Assembly (NCBI GenBank): GCA_964030785.1
Contig: OZ034971.1
Span: 44,564,304 to 44,628,303 of the forward strand
Length of the DNA: 64,000 nt
Reading direction: 5' to 3'
DNA from: Siderastrea siderea
Lineage: Eukaryota > Cnidaria > Anthozoa > Scleractinia > Rhizangiidae
Made by a program: the position numbers and the translations under genes. The notes under the pieces were generated by a model, which was given only the letters and a program-made list of their open reading frames with translations, was not told the origin of the DNA and did not search any database. Position 1 is the first letter of the stretch, and every line of letters begins with the position of its first letter. Below, one piece after another: positions 24,643 to 36,764 of the stretch.

Positions 24643-27600
24643 CTAAGTACTAACAGTTTTGCCTCCGAAAATAGCATGTAACAATTTCTCCTCCAAATCT
24701 TTCTCATTCGTATGCTTCTCTAAATCCAACAAATTCTTTTCCCTCAAAGCGCAAGGAAATTGCTTTTTCCTGGACTTGTTGATCAAAACAACCGTCAGCG
24801 GCAAACCTTTTGCGTCTGCCCCTCTCTGGACGGCCTTCCGACAGAGGTTCCTGGAGAGGTAGTTGTCAGATTTAACAATCAGCACTTGGCGGCTGCGGTA
24901 CATCCTGTCCGCCGTGTTCTGGGCGGTATGTTCCCGGCTGTACATGCTGTAGGATATCGAGTTTTTCTCGAGAAGAGAAATCAGGCTCTCATTCACCAAG
25001 ACAAAGTTCTTTGATTTGTAAATGATGAACAGTTTGTTGCTCATAACCTTTTCAAGATTACCTGAAATGAAAAACACAATCTAAAATTGAGTGGCGCATT
25101 ATTTGCGGTACTGGGCATTGCAGCGTTCTCTTCGTGAAATTCTTTCTTTTGGGCAAGCTTCCCATCGCTATAGAGTCCCAAACAGATGATTTCAGTTGAC
25201 CAAGTTGTAGCAGTTTAGTTTCAATTGTTGTTGTAATCTGCCAAGGTGGTACACTTTGAAAATGAGGCTGTAACGCATTCAAAACACATTCAAGTTCAGT
25301 CAGTCAGTTAGGCCGACGGTCAGTTTGAATGTCAGCCAACCCGTCGTCTCTCAGTCACGTGTCACGTGTCAGTCTAAATGAATCAATCAGTCAATCAGTG
25401 ATCTGCCGCTTAAGTGAAGACAGAGTGACACAGAAACCAACTGGTCATACACATTCTGCGGACAGCACTGAAGAGAGGTCGGGTATTGCCGTGTCACGTC
25501 TGCTTTTGTCGCGGGGAATAATTATCATGCTAGGTTAGTCTTGTTCATTGTTATTTTCGCTTCCGGTTTTTTTGTGGGGTGGGGGAGGGTATTAAAGGGC
25601 ATTTTCGTTATATTTTGAAAAAATTTTTTCGTGTTCTTTCTCCCAGCATCTCGAGGTCCAGTGACACTCCCCTAAGTAGACGTGAGAGGCATAGCGCAAG
25701 ACTAACGATTTTCATGCTTACATGCATATAATTTGGTTTTTATCTCACTAGTCTTTGCCTTTCAGGTGTTAAAATGTAAAAAAAATCCCCTTTCTGATTA
25801 AGCCTTTACCCGTCAAATAATTATTCACATGTTGACTATAACTCTGGTGCTGATTTTCTCTCAACCATTTTCTTCTGTTTATTTAATATTTTTTAAAGAC
25901 TTTGTTTACCTTGCTGGCCCAGGTGAAGTTTAGCTTCAGCAGTTTGTTAAAAGGTATCCGTCATATAATGCATAGGAATGGTTGTGCTGACTGTGAATAT
26001 CAATCAGTAGTCCCCTTTACATACACACCGAACTTCGACTAAGAAAAATTTAATATCCTCCTTCCATCTATTTACCCCTCTCCCTTCCCTCCCTTCTGTT
26101 AGGCCCCTCTTCCGTTTGTGAGATCTGAAATTAATAAGCCCCTTGGAGGATTAATAGAGGAAATGCGATTTCACATGGAATGGCTCTTCGTAGTGTGGAC
26201 ATAATTGGAATTGTTTGAGGGCTCTCAAATGAAATGAAATGAGTTTCTTACCCGATGCTTGATCAGTGATGTTTAACTCAAAGATGGCTGCAACGTTTCC
26301 CCACTCACAGAGCGAGCGGCAGCCATACGTTCCCTCATCATTCTCCGTGACGTTCACAATGGTGAGAAGGAAATCTTTTTTGCATTTGCTGCGAGTTTTC
26401 CTTTCTTCTATTTTATACTTCTCACCGGATTTCAGTGGCTCCGAATTGTTGTTTAAATACCATCGCAACATTAGTGGACAATTTTCCGGGTCAACTTCAA
26501 CCGAGCATTTTAGGGTGATGTTGGAAAAGGCTTTTACAGGATTCTCTGAAGACTGAATAGTTGGGTTCTTAGGCCATGGACCTGTATTGTAAATATTGTC
26601 AATAATTAGCTTTGATACTAAAGAAATATTATTATTAAGGAGCTATACGAACGACAAAGAGCTTTGAAGGAAAAAATACCAAGCTTTCTTACAGAATTGC
26701 AAAGGTAAATTTCTTCAACTTAACTAATATAACAAATCTATTTTGGAGAAAGTAAAAGAAGTTGGAAATCTCGGGGGCCGAACACGAGCCTTGAAAAATG
26801 GAAATGTTGGCTCTGCGGTTAAACAACATGCCGAAATCACCGGACACGATATACACCCTAATTATGCGAACGTTCTGGAAACAGGCGTGAATAACAAGAA
26901 CAAAAGGTTATTTCTAGAATCATTGCACTCATTCCTGGGCAAAAACTCTGTCAATGAAAGAGCACCCTTCCGAAGGGTTTATGGGTCACTGGTTGCCTCC
27001 CTAGGGAACAGCGAACAATAATAGTGCGTTGAATATTTGCATTCTGTTACCGCTGCATAGCCAACTCTGAAGAAGACCGCAGAAGGCGGTCAAAAATTTA
27101 TTTGTTTTAAAATTTTAGATCTGTTTTTAAACGTTTTTATTTTAGCTATGGACACAGATCGCCCCCAACAGTTTTAAATCTATTTTAATCCGGATCCATG
27201 TTTATCTATTTTTATGTTATCGCGTTTTGATTTCATTGTAACCCGGGGTTCTAGAAATTAAAAAGAGATATTGTAATAAACCTTTACTTATCCACGGGGT
27301 TCTACTTACTTGCGTGTTGTTTAGAACAAATGTAGCGCTTTTGCAAAAGTAACGTTTACTTAAATACCCTTCAGACAAAAGGATCAACACTTCCGAATTA
27401 AGTACAGACCACGATACAGTTCGGCCCTTCTCGCACGTCATACTATTCAAGTACTCTCCCCCACCCCCACGTTCAACGCGTTTTCCGGTGCTTTCTGGAC
27501 GGATTCGATAGGGTCTCTGGATAAGGAAGACAAGGAAGATATTGTTTTCTCTTCCTGGTATTCTCTCAAGACTACATAACGGATGACTTACATTGATATA

Positions 27601-28065
27601 TCATCCAAATCGTGAAGGACTCCTTACTCGACCAACCTGGAATGCTGTTCTCTGCAGTGCAGGTATAAAACCCTTCGTGTTGTTCGCGGCCCGGTGGAAG
27701 ATGAAGAATAGAAGTTAACTGAGTTTTCTCTTCTAAAACCTTCTCCGAGAAGGAAAAATCACCAGATCCGTTGATGATCGGCTCCTTGTATTCCCCCTCG
27801 TACTCCTCGGCCTTGTACCACCTGACACGAGGAAGAGGCCAGCCCTTGAAAGAACATTTCAAATCGCGTTTTTCGTTCTCATATATATCGTTTGGGGAGC
27901 TTGTGACATAAACTATCTGTAGCGCCCCTAAAAGAAGGAACAGAGCAAAGGAATAATTTGAAACTCTCGAAACGGCTGCTTTTTAATCTAACATGTTTAA
28001 ACGTGTCTTATGTAGATTTTTGCACGTCTACAAAAAATGACATAAGTTGAAATCACCCATTCTAT

Positions 28066-28134
<69 letters not shown>

Positions 28135-28958
28135 CTTTTATTAAGAAGCTTTCTCATATACGTGGTTTTCAGAAAGGTCCTAAATAGACATTATAAAAGT
28201 AAAAAATATGAAAACAAGATCATGCAATAAGTAGGGAAAAAAACTATGTACAATAAATATAATAGATAGCAAAGATGAGCTTAAAATATATTAAAGTTAA
28301 TATATCAAAATAGTGTTAAGCGATCAAGTTATTGACTACTTCTAGGATCAATGTTTCTGCCTTTCAATCACCTGTTTGGTATTATTTTCCAGTGAATTTC
28401 GTGTAAAGATCAACGGGATCCACCTAAAGTTGTTTAATTCAAGTTGTTAAAAATACTCATTCATTTATTTATTCATCCATTCATAGTCAGCTGCGAAATA
28501 CTAATTATGAATAATAGAGTTCTACTTCTTTTATGTGAACCCCCATGATTCTTGTCGGTTTTCAAAGCTTTCCTTTTCCAGTTATAACTAGGGCGATAAA
28601 GGTTTATTCCAACGTTTTTTACCATCAAACCGAACTGTTGGTATTTTTTGAATATTTCAACCTTAAAAATATCAAGCCAAACAAAGAAGAAAATACTTAC
28701 GTGTGAAGGATATACGGGTACATAAACATGCATTTGATGAATTCACTTGCTGCAAAACCAGCTGATCAGCAGTGCTGTTTACTCTTTGTTGGACTTGTTC
28801 CCATGTCATGTTTTGTGCTGCGCCACCATTTATGGTCGAGCAGTTAAGAGTTATGTTAGAGCCTGGATCTACTGTCATCTGATTGGTGTATCGACAGACA
28901 CGTGACTCGGTGCAGGAATCTCTTATTTCACATTCCAAGCTACTTGCGGATGAAACAT
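24643..28958 (-). CDS. Ig-domain/TIR-domain receptor-like protein (IgTIR), partial 5-prime end
   Basis: Four coding exons, minus strand: 28701-28958 (Ig1, CEIRDSCTESRVCR, NITLNCSTI), 27592-27927 (Ig2, LKCSFKGWPLPRVRWYK, GFYTCTAENS), 26252-26581 (Ig3, ITLKCSVEVDPENCP, GTYGCRSLCEWG) and 24643-25061 (TIR, ends with a stop). All junctions are phase 1 with GT/AG. The TIR domain shows strand A (KLFIIYKSKNFVL), strand C (RQVLIVKSDNYLS) and strand D (LPLTVVLINK). The BB-loop region (SREHTAQN) lacks the usual RD/PG pattern, and the NADase-type glutamate after the Cys is absent (LCRKAVQRG), so it is probably an adaptor-type TIR. The signal-peptide exon was not found. No membrane exon lies between Ig3 and TIR. 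Likely a cnidarian innate-immunity gene. Confidence 0.8.
26743..27100 (+). pseudogene. Penelope-like element C-terminal fragment
   Basis: Open from LGGRTRALKNGNVGSAVKQH through FLESLHSFLGKNSVNERAPF, the stretch that follows the GIY-YIG nuclease in Penelope-like elements of corals. It is then followed by the typical GAAGAAGACCGCAGAAGGCG tail. The reverse transcriptase and the nuclease core are absent, so this is a 5-prime-truncated insertion in the Ig2-Ig3 intron of the IgTIR gene. Confidence 0.65.
28070..28190. repeat. AAT microsatellite and retroposon 3-prime end, copy 2
   Basis: About twenty AAT units, then CTTTTATTAAGAAGCTTTCT and ACGTGGTTTTCAGAAAGG, matching the unit at 17015-17090. It lies in the Ig1-Ig2 intron. 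Confidence 0.8.
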
Positions 28959-29479
28959 CTAGGGCGTGAAAGAGAAAAACACTTCAAACATTTTAACCAT
29001 GCTGTTTAGGAAAACTTACCCCAGGTACAGTTCCCAAAGTAATGACTTCCTGAAAGTGCTGAAGCTACCAAAATTTGGTTGTTGCGTGCCATATTGCTGC
29101 CACTTGAACAAGAATGATCAATTTTTGGCAATGTTTTCACATCTTCTGTCCTAATTGGTCAACTAAAATGAAAGGACAGTGATCAAGATGAATGGTCCCT
29201 TATTTACATGCGCCAATGGTTCCGGTCATGCGGCGTGAAGTGGCGGGTGAACGTGGCACAAATCGGGCTCAACTCGCGTTCTAGGTCGTTAATGTTTGGG
29301 GAAGTAAGGGCCTCCACAGACTAGAGAGATAGTTGTTGACAACTATTTGTATTTGTGGCGGGGGGAAGGGCTGGCAAGATTCATTACAAACAACAACAAA
29401 ACGTTTGGACCTCCTTTCCCAACAAAACAAAAAGATTATGACCCCTATAGAACTCCATGCTAAAAAATATACATGGACC

Positions 29480-29560
29480 CCACTCCCCCCCCCGCTAAAA
29501 ATATACATGGACCCCACTCCCCCCACCCCCCCCCCCCCCACACACACACACACACACTGC
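29480..29560. repeat. C-rich tract and CA microsatellite
   Basis: A doubled ATATACATGGACCCCACTCC unit next to runs of C and about nine CA dinucleotides. Simple sequence; the Pro-rich and Gly-rich ORFs over it are not genes. Confidence 0.85.
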
Positions 29561-29777
29561 CTGTATGTAAGTAAACAAGCGGACGTGATTGCCGAAGGCA
29601 CAAACTTCCCGGGGGGTGGTTAACCGGGAAGGTGTTTTACGGTATTGAAATGCTGGCAAAAAATATTCGAATCGGCAATTCTGATAAAAGCAACAAAAGT
29701 AGCAACCTAAGTTACTGTAATACATCAGCAAGCACTCATGGCAATGGGCTGAACGGACGTGTTCTCCTGTATGCTCT

Positions 29778-31118
29778 TAACCTGCGATCAGGCCGAATTT
29801 TAGCATCGCTCTCATATTCTCTTACGTGGTTCGCTCGCTAAAATAGGGCCTGATACAATCTCTGACAAGAGTCCGTGTCGGCGGCCAAATTTTGGCCGCG
29901 GCAATCTCGCAATCTGATTGGCCCTTTAACAATAGAGCTGTCAACGGAAGTAAATTGTCTACGAGACTTGCTCACAATTTTCAATCCGACCGCCATGGCC
30001 AAGGAACAAGTCTGCCGAGGTAAACGTGTCGCTCAAAGATATTCTCGTCGTTCTAGGAGAATTGTCATCATTTCTTTCTCTCCTGAGAATGGCGTCCTGT
30101 TTGACGCAAGCTGTCTCTCACTCGGAGCAGAGAAGTACAGCAACAGTGAAGTATGTATCCTGTTTTATCGCATCGTGTCTCCAAATTTTCATTTGAAGGC
30201 TTTCAGCTAGTATTGAAAATATAAGCAGAGTAGTGGTTGTTTCCGCGTTTTACGAAACAAAACGAACAGCAAGTATCTTTCGCCAAGAGTGATCAAAAAG
30301 TCAACCGATAATTCCGTAAACTTAACGATAAGCTGATGTTCAGTGAGAGCCGCACTCAGCGAGATGCTGTATTCATTTTTACCTAAGTAATAAAGACTTC
30401 CATTTTATTCATTCAGTGTTAATAATGTCGTTTTAATGATCTCTGACATTGATATCAAAGGATCTGACTAGGCTTATAATAAATTCGCTGCTGTTTAGAG
30501 ATGAAATTCGCTGGTAATCTCAAATATTTATCACTTCTGGAACTAAATTAAATTACAAAACACTCGTTTGTTTATAAACGGGTTTATTGATATCTTTTTT
30601 CTAAAGAGTGAAACTGAAGGTATTTCTCTTAATTTCCCAAGGTATTTTACGCAGAAAATCGGTGACAAATGCGTAGAGAATATTTCCGGATACCACCTGA
30701 AATGACAAAGGATTCAAACATGCAGCATATTTTGGTACATGACAACCTCGTCGTGTTCTGAATTTTCATTCAGTTTCAGCTCAGACAGAGCAACCATGTA
30801 CAATACCGGAGCGCGTACCTTCAAGTTGTAAATTTGAACGCTGTGCCAAGATTTATCGTAGCCTGTGATTTTCTTATTTTTGCCGACATTTGAGGACTTT
30901 TTGCGAATACTATTACATACACATATGGGAAATTTGCATACCGAGGAGCGTGCAAGCAAAACAAATTTTGATTGGCCGTTTTGTTGAATGTCAATCAATC
31001 AAAAAAGTGGGCGGCAGACGTTCCGTAGAAGAATTGTATCAGGCTCTATTTTTCGTTTCGCCCTTCCCGCCGGAATGTTTCACCGAGCGAAACGAAAATA
31101 GAGCCTGATCGCAGGTTA
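29778..31118. mobile_element. 1.34-kb non-autonomous transposon, 9-bp target duplication
   Basis: Perfect 16-bp inverted termini TAACCTGCGATCAGGC at 29778-29793 and, inverted, at 31103-31118. An exact 9-bp direct repeat GTATGCTCT flanks them (29769-29777 and 31119-31127). Each end also carries its own stem-loop: left arms TCAGG..AATTTTAGC / GCTAAAATAGGGCCTGA to about 29857, right arms TCAGGCTCTATTTTTCGTTT / complement at 31038-31108. A second inner pair GCCTGATACAAT / ATTGTATCAGGC links the two ends. Interior ORFs (for example MAKEQVCRGKRVAQRY from about 29995) match nothing I know. The duplication length suggests a Mutator-like or related family. Confidence 0.9.
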
Positions 31119-31129
31119 GTATGCTCTCT

Positions 31130-32900
31130 ACAAATTTAAGAAATAAACAGCCCTCCTCCCATACCTATTTTTAGTGACCCCCCTCTTCATCCCTTGATTT
31201 CTTAATGGGACCCCCTACGCTCGGCTCGCTTGGCTCGCTGATTTATTTTCGCGCTTTTTGCCCTCTGCGGAGCCAGTTCACAGGCTAGTTCAATCGATGA
31301 ACACAGCATGTCCATCCTATCGATTCAACAACGTCTGCGTAGGAACAGTGGACGATCCAGAAATTAATAAAGGAATTAGCGGTTAAGTAAGCGTACATCT
31401 GTTCGATGTTCGAAGCGGGGGGCGGGAGCATCTAAACATAAAACTTTATTTCAACTCGGATTAGAGAGAAGCAGATAAGCGCTAATATCTCCGTGAGAAA
31501 ATGGCTACAAAAAAAGAACAAGATTAACAGATTAAATTAATATAATAATAGTTTTAAATTATTATAAATCAAAGCATCCAGTAACTTAATATTATTCCTA
31601 CAACATTGCAAACAAGTCGTAACAAGTAGCAGTTCTCAATTCATCTGTTAACTTGTTCCACAATTTCAGAGCAACAAAATAATAAAAAGAATGTTTTCCA
31701 TAGAGAGGCATTATCCCTTAGAAATTCTTGAATGGATAAACTGTAAAATATGCAACGCATTTTATGTTTTTTCAATTTTTCTTGGCCGGGACAGATGTAG
31801 CAATCCCCTTAATCCTCCCTCTCGATCCTATTTTACAATCTAAAATACCAGCCGTCTCTGCGCCTAAGAAGAGGGTGGGTGAGGGGGAGGGTGTTCCACG
31901 CTCATGTTGTTGATTACAATCAGCTAAAACATGAAAGCACGTGGGTCCTAATGCAAATTAGCAAAAACAATAGTTTTTGCTCATTTGCATTAGGTTCGTC
32001 CCATGTAAAGTTTGACGTTTGGACTTGGCCTTATTTTCCAATGATAACGATTTTAAGTTTAGCTTTCAATAAAAATTCAGTCATTGTTGAAGCATATTGT
32101 GCACTGCATAAAATATATTTTTGGCCCGGTAACTCATCGGAAGTTTCTCGAAAAGACTGAAAGCCCATTTGTAAAAATAAGAACCATTCATTCTACAAAG
32201 AAGATTCTAGCATGTCTTAAAGAAACGAAATGTTTTAGTTATAGCAAAGTTTCATGCTTAGAAACTCCTTTGTTTTTAAGGTACAGTGTGAATTACCGTG
32301 CCCGAAATTGGCGGCCTAAAAAGTTTCGGGACTTTCGAGAAACGTACGCAGGAAAAAAGCCATCCGGACTCGCACATGGCAGATATTTCTTTCATTTTAA
32401 CTTTGACAGTGCATTAAAACTGTGGTATGGTATAATTGCTAAATAGTTCCGCCAAATATTTGGACCTTGATCGCGGTGCTCCACCTGATTCGGTCCTCCT
32501 ACCTCACTCAATCTGCTTGCATAGTTGTGGAAATAACTGAAATGCTATGCTCTGTAAATATGCCCTGTTGTACTCTCTTATTACCTTCCGAACGCTCTGC
32601 GGATTTTCTACATTTACTCACAAAGAATGGCATGAAGTAAAACCAAATTGACGGGATTTTAGATGAACTCAAAAGACACTGAGTTAAAGGGAGACTCCTT
32701 TTTAAAATTAAGTGATGGTTTCTTAGGTTTTCTATCAAAGCAATTTCAATAGTGCACTTGCTGGTACGTGCCTATTTCACATAATGAAAAAAGAAACTTC
32801 TATTCGTTTGTTTTGCTTGTTAAACTTGTTACTGCTAACGAAAGAAAATCTCCTACGGATAATAAGTAAAATTTAGCTGTGATCTTTTCTTTTTTCCTTG
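31130..32900. other. Region without recognised gene; one strong hairpin
   Basis: No exon chain or bounded element apparent. A near-perfect stem-loop lies at 31947-31994 (arms CCTAATGCAAATTAGCAAAA and complement, 4-base loop), probably a relic of a palindromic MITE. Confidence 0.5.
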
Positions 32901-33959
32901 TTAAGAGGCAATGTTCACTAAGACCGAGCGAAATCGAAAATATGTGGCACATGATGGAAAATCAAAATTCTCCGTTTTTCGCCCAGAGATACCTTATGGT
33001 AGCTCTAGAAACGTGGTGACATTTTTTGTTGAGAAACTATTTTTAAACCTCCAAAAAATTAAAAAACCGTTACAGCACTAGGTGTCTCTACAAACACTCC
33101 GAATAAACGCGAATCATACCTTCTCGTAAACTTCGCTCTGTTTAATTCGCGTCATGGAAAAGTCCTGTTTTGAGCTTAGAAATTTGCTGTTGAAGAGTTT
33201 ACAAGTAATTTGAGTCAAATTATTCTTTTGTGGATTAATTTTCAAGGTCATGGCAGGCTGCTGAAAAACCACTAAAATTCGCTTGCTTTGAATTCTCAAT
33301 TTGGCACAGTTTTTCAAGAGATAGTTTCCCTCCCCGGTAAAACACCGAATCAGTTGAAATTCAGAATTCTTGAAAGAGGAAATGCCGTTCTTAAACCAGG
33401 TTTAAAAATTAGTTTCGGGCTTTTTATCAGCGCCTAGTTCAAACGCTCTCAAAATCCCGATAATTACAGCATTAACACGTCAACAATTGGCACATACCTC
33501 CGACCAAATAACCGAAAATGTGGATATTTCTTCTAGTTTGGTTGGTATTCGGTTGTAATCCACAGCGGAAAGGTAATGTCTAGCTCACCTGAATATGGTA
33601 TTGTCTAAATATCAGGTTCTGTGCGTAGTCTTTCATAATAACCATCTTGGCGTCCGGGGTCAACAGCATCACTGAAGCATCGCGTATTGGCAATCAACCC
33701 AAATGACTTATTTCCATCGCACCTCCTTTTGTTAAAATCAAGAACCTTCAGGAATAAGGTGATTTTGCCTTATTTGAACTTCAAAACAGTTTTCTCCTAT
33801 AAGACGTCTTTTCTTGATCTGTATTCGTTGCAAAATTTCGAAACGATAATTTCTTGCCGAAAGCTTACAAGCCAGTTTAGTTTGAGTCACGCAAAAAAAT
33901 GTCACGCACTTGATTTACCTGACGTCGGGTTTGACCTTGGAGTGGGAAATGCACAGGAC

Positions 33960-34030
33960 ACCAAAAAAAAACAAACAACAACAACAACAACAACAAAAAA
34001 CAAGCAAGCAAAAAACAATCAAACAAAAAC
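33960..34030. repeat. CAA/AAAC simple repeat
   Basis: ACAACAACAACAACAACA flanked by AAAC/AAGC runs inside the 6.3-kb element. Confidence 0.85.
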
Positions 34031-34075
34031 AAAGCAATGAGAACTTTGAAAACCTGTGGACCCAAGGACCGATTA

Positions 34076-34504
34076 CCGTCAACTGCCGCTTATAAGCCCT
34101 GGGCTTATACAAGGGGTTTTGGGTGGGCTAATAAACGGAGGGGCTTATAAGTTTCGAAATGAGCCACAGCAGTGTTGATCGAAATACGTTTTTAATTTAC
34201 CAGTGTTTAATTAACCTTTGAAACGTCATAATAAGTCGAATTCATTTCAATTTTAACAACAAAATCGAAACTGTAGCAACACAAACGTAACCGGAACGTA
34301 ACAAAACAGAAGCTCAGAGTTCATCTTCGCAGTGTTCTGTGAGAGTGCTTAATATTAAGGAAACAGGGAAAACTAGAGTGCGACTTATATCCGGGGGAGC
34401 TTATAACCGGATGTACTTTTTTGTTTACAGGTAGATGGGCCTATAACCGGGGGGGGGGGGGGGGGGGCTTGTAAGCGGTTGGGCTTATAAGTGGCAGTTT
34501 ACGG
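34076..34504. mobile_element. 429-bp TA-target MITE
   Basis: Ends CCGTCAACTGCCGCTTATAA and, inverted, CCGTAAACTGCCACTTATAA, flanked by TA on both sides (34074-34075 and 34505-34506), as for Tc1/mariner-type insertions. The GGGCTTATAA motif recurs inside and a G-run of about 20 lies near 34450-34467. No ORF. Confidence 0.75.
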
Positions 34505-34829
34505 TATTTATGTATTTCTCAGTATCATTAGAGGCAGTGAAGCCTTGCCAAAACCTTGCCTGCTCCTAGGGTTTTGAAAAAGAAATTATTATGAGGTCTC
34601 TATGTATTGGTCTTCAAAAATTGGCCAAGACAGAATGTAAAAATGTATGTTGAGTTTACTCAAGCACTAACCAGGGGTGTGGCCAGGGGTGCCAGAACCG
34701 TCCTTTTCGTTCTTTATAAGCTTGTGAAACCATTTTATGGCAAACCTAGCGGATAACACTTTTATACATGAAACTCAAAATTAAGTTGAGTGTCAAACTG
34801 AACTCATGTTGAAACTCATCAAGACAAGG

Positions 34830-35143
34830 AGTCCTAATGCTCAGGGCTCTTTGTCGCTTTCCGCCTGATCTTCTGAGCAGTGCAGGTGACGAAGGTGGAG
34901 AACCATCCTTGTGACGAATGGCTAACGCTCGAAACTTCAGCTTTCAATCTCTTCACGGTGGCTCAATTTACCTTATCAACTCAGTTGATAAATACAAAGT
35001 TTTGTGTTTCGCTTCCCCACCGATGCAGCACCACAGTTTCTCTAGAAACTAACTCTCTTGTTTGTCAGGTGACAGTTGGTTGTGCGATATTTCTTCGCCT
35101 TCTCACGGTTGAGGAGAACGAGCTCGGTTTCGCTTAGAGCACT
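34830..35143 (+). repeat. Dispersed retroelement tail
   Basis: The open stretch reading EWLTLETSAFNLFTVAQFTL and LPHRCSTTVSLETNS is one I recall from many coral loci as the tail of a retroelement, not a host gene. Nothing upstream in it is catalytic. Inserted in the interior of the 6.3-kb element. Confidence 0.4.
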
Positions 35144-35343
35144 GCTATGGACGGTAGACCATCAGATGACAGGGCCTTAGATTTCAGCGCAGATATTGTT
35201 CTCATAGGTTCAACGCCATATGCTCTTCATACACGGACGGATTCCTTCTTTGAAAACTGTATATTCGAGAGCATGCTCACACCATCGATCTTCCAAGTGG
35301 CAACTAAAGGGCTTGCAATGGACGCCCACCGGATGACACTTAA

Positions 35344-36358
35344 GAGGCTCTGACTGTAAATATCGAGAATCGGCGGACAAGCTCAGAAAATAGAAAATCC
35401 TGATAACTTGCCAGAAGAACACTTTTGGGGAGCTATCTTCGAAAATATTACTTAAACCTTCTGGAATTCTATTGTTTTCGGGAAATTCGGAAAAACGGTT
35501 TTCCTTAATTTATTACGCAATAATCTGGCTTAAAATTAAACAAATTGAAAAGGCTTGCAAATAACAAAGAAAGGCCACTGGTGCTGCAGCGTAAAGACAT
35601 CTGACAAAATATGATAACCCACTGCACTCTTAAGTTTCACCAACAATTTTCCAAATTTGTTCGTAGTAATTCTTCAGAAAGATAAATGAAGATACCAGCG
35701 AATGCATCATCTAGTAGAAAGACCATCTGAAAATAGTTACGGTAAACGATTTGCCATATTTCAAGTCGTCCTTCCATTGCAGTTCTTTTTCCTATTATCC
35801 AAATTATGCAAATTTTGGCAACACTGGTTCGCGAAGTTTTGTTTTTGTCAGTGCGAGCCTGAATTGCCCAGATTTTTTATTTAATATCATAATAGAAGTA
35901 GGGCCAAACTTTATCACAGTGTTTATTTCAATTCGATATTAGACATACCAAGACCTATCTTAAGCCTCTGAAGTTTACTAATTTTTGCCTTTTTCGTAAG
36001 TGCGCAAAATGCCTTTGTTTCAAATAACCACCAAACCACATAAATAAAGCAAAACTCCATGCAATTCCCATTGATAGAAAGTAGAAGAGTATTGCTATCA
36101 TTTAAAATTAAAATTGTTTTGTGGCGTTGCAAGCTGTTTACAAACAAGCGCATTCAATTTGTTTAATTTTAAACCTTATTTTTGCATAATTAATTAAGCA
36201 AAACCGTTTTTCCGAATTTCTTGAAAACAATGGAATCCCAGACGGTTTAAGTAATATTTTCGAAGTTAGCTCCCCAAAGGTGTTCTTCTGGGAAGTTATC
36301 AGGATTTTCGATTTTTTGAGCTTGTCCAACGATTCTCGATAGTTACGGTCAGAGCCTC
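35344..36358. mobile_element. 1.0-kb TTAA-target element nested inside the larger one
   Basis: About 200-bp inverted arms (35344-35545 and 36160-36358) with ends GAGGCTCTGAC / GTCAGAGCCTC and TTAA on both sides (35340-35343, 36359-36362). It shares target and terminal GAGG with the surrounding 6.3-kb element, so both were probably mobilised by the same transposase type. No coding capacity. Confidence 0.85.
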
Positions 36359-36455
36359 TTAAGGATGGTTCTCCATCGGGATCTTGATATCGTGTCCGGA
36401 GTTTAGGAGGATAAATGTATCCGACTTAGTCTCCACCGGCCTTGCAGTCGCAGGC

Positions 36456-36490
36456 TCCCTTCCCTCCATGGGGAGGGAAGGGAGCCAGGA
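36456..36490. repeat. Perfect short hairpin
   Basis: GGCTCCCTTCCCTCC and its complement GGGAGGGAAGGGAGCC separated by about three bases. Confidence 0.8.
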
Positions 36491-36524
36491 GTTTGAACAC
36501 CACGCCCAGCTCTGCTCCTAGTAC

Positions 36525-36764
36525 TCATGCGCAAACTATGGTGGCCGTGCAGGCCCTGCAGTGGTAGCAGCCAGCGCTGTCTTGCCGGAAGCTGACTGTC
36601 TTCAGGGCTGGTATGGTAGTGTTAATCTGCTTAATGACGTCTGCCATCACAGCGAGGAATGCACGAAAGTGGGTATGAGGATAAAGTGTACTTACCAGAG
36701 CGCACTGGAAGGAAAACACCGATGTGTTGCAAAATAGCTTTGGACTCCGACTTGCCAATTCCAC
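36525..36764 (-). pseudogene. Fragment of a coral repeat-encoded protein
   Basis: The minus-strand stretch VIKQINTTIPALKTVSFRQD SAGCYHC resembles a segment (..RQDNAGCYH..) of a multi-copy coral protein probably encoded by mobile DNA. Only about 40 residues are recognisable and the frame ends at both sides. Flanking 36770-37100 has open but unrecognised sequence. Confidence 0.35.

Noticed and set aside
25329..25538. Ser/Gln-rich ORF near a CAGT-type repeat
   Set aside because: Low-complexity CAGTCAGT-type sequence in the Ig3-TIR intron, with no coding support.
29281..29623. Gly- and Pro-rich ORFs
   Set aside because: Generated by C/G runs and a CA repeat.
32084..32446. 120-codon plus-strand ORF
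   Set aside because: No domain, no neighbouring exon and AT-rich composition like the surrounding intergenic DNA.
33877..34112. Leu/Cys/Phe-rich membrane-like ORFs on the minus strand
   Set aside because: Opposite-strand reading of a CAA/AAAC simple repeat.
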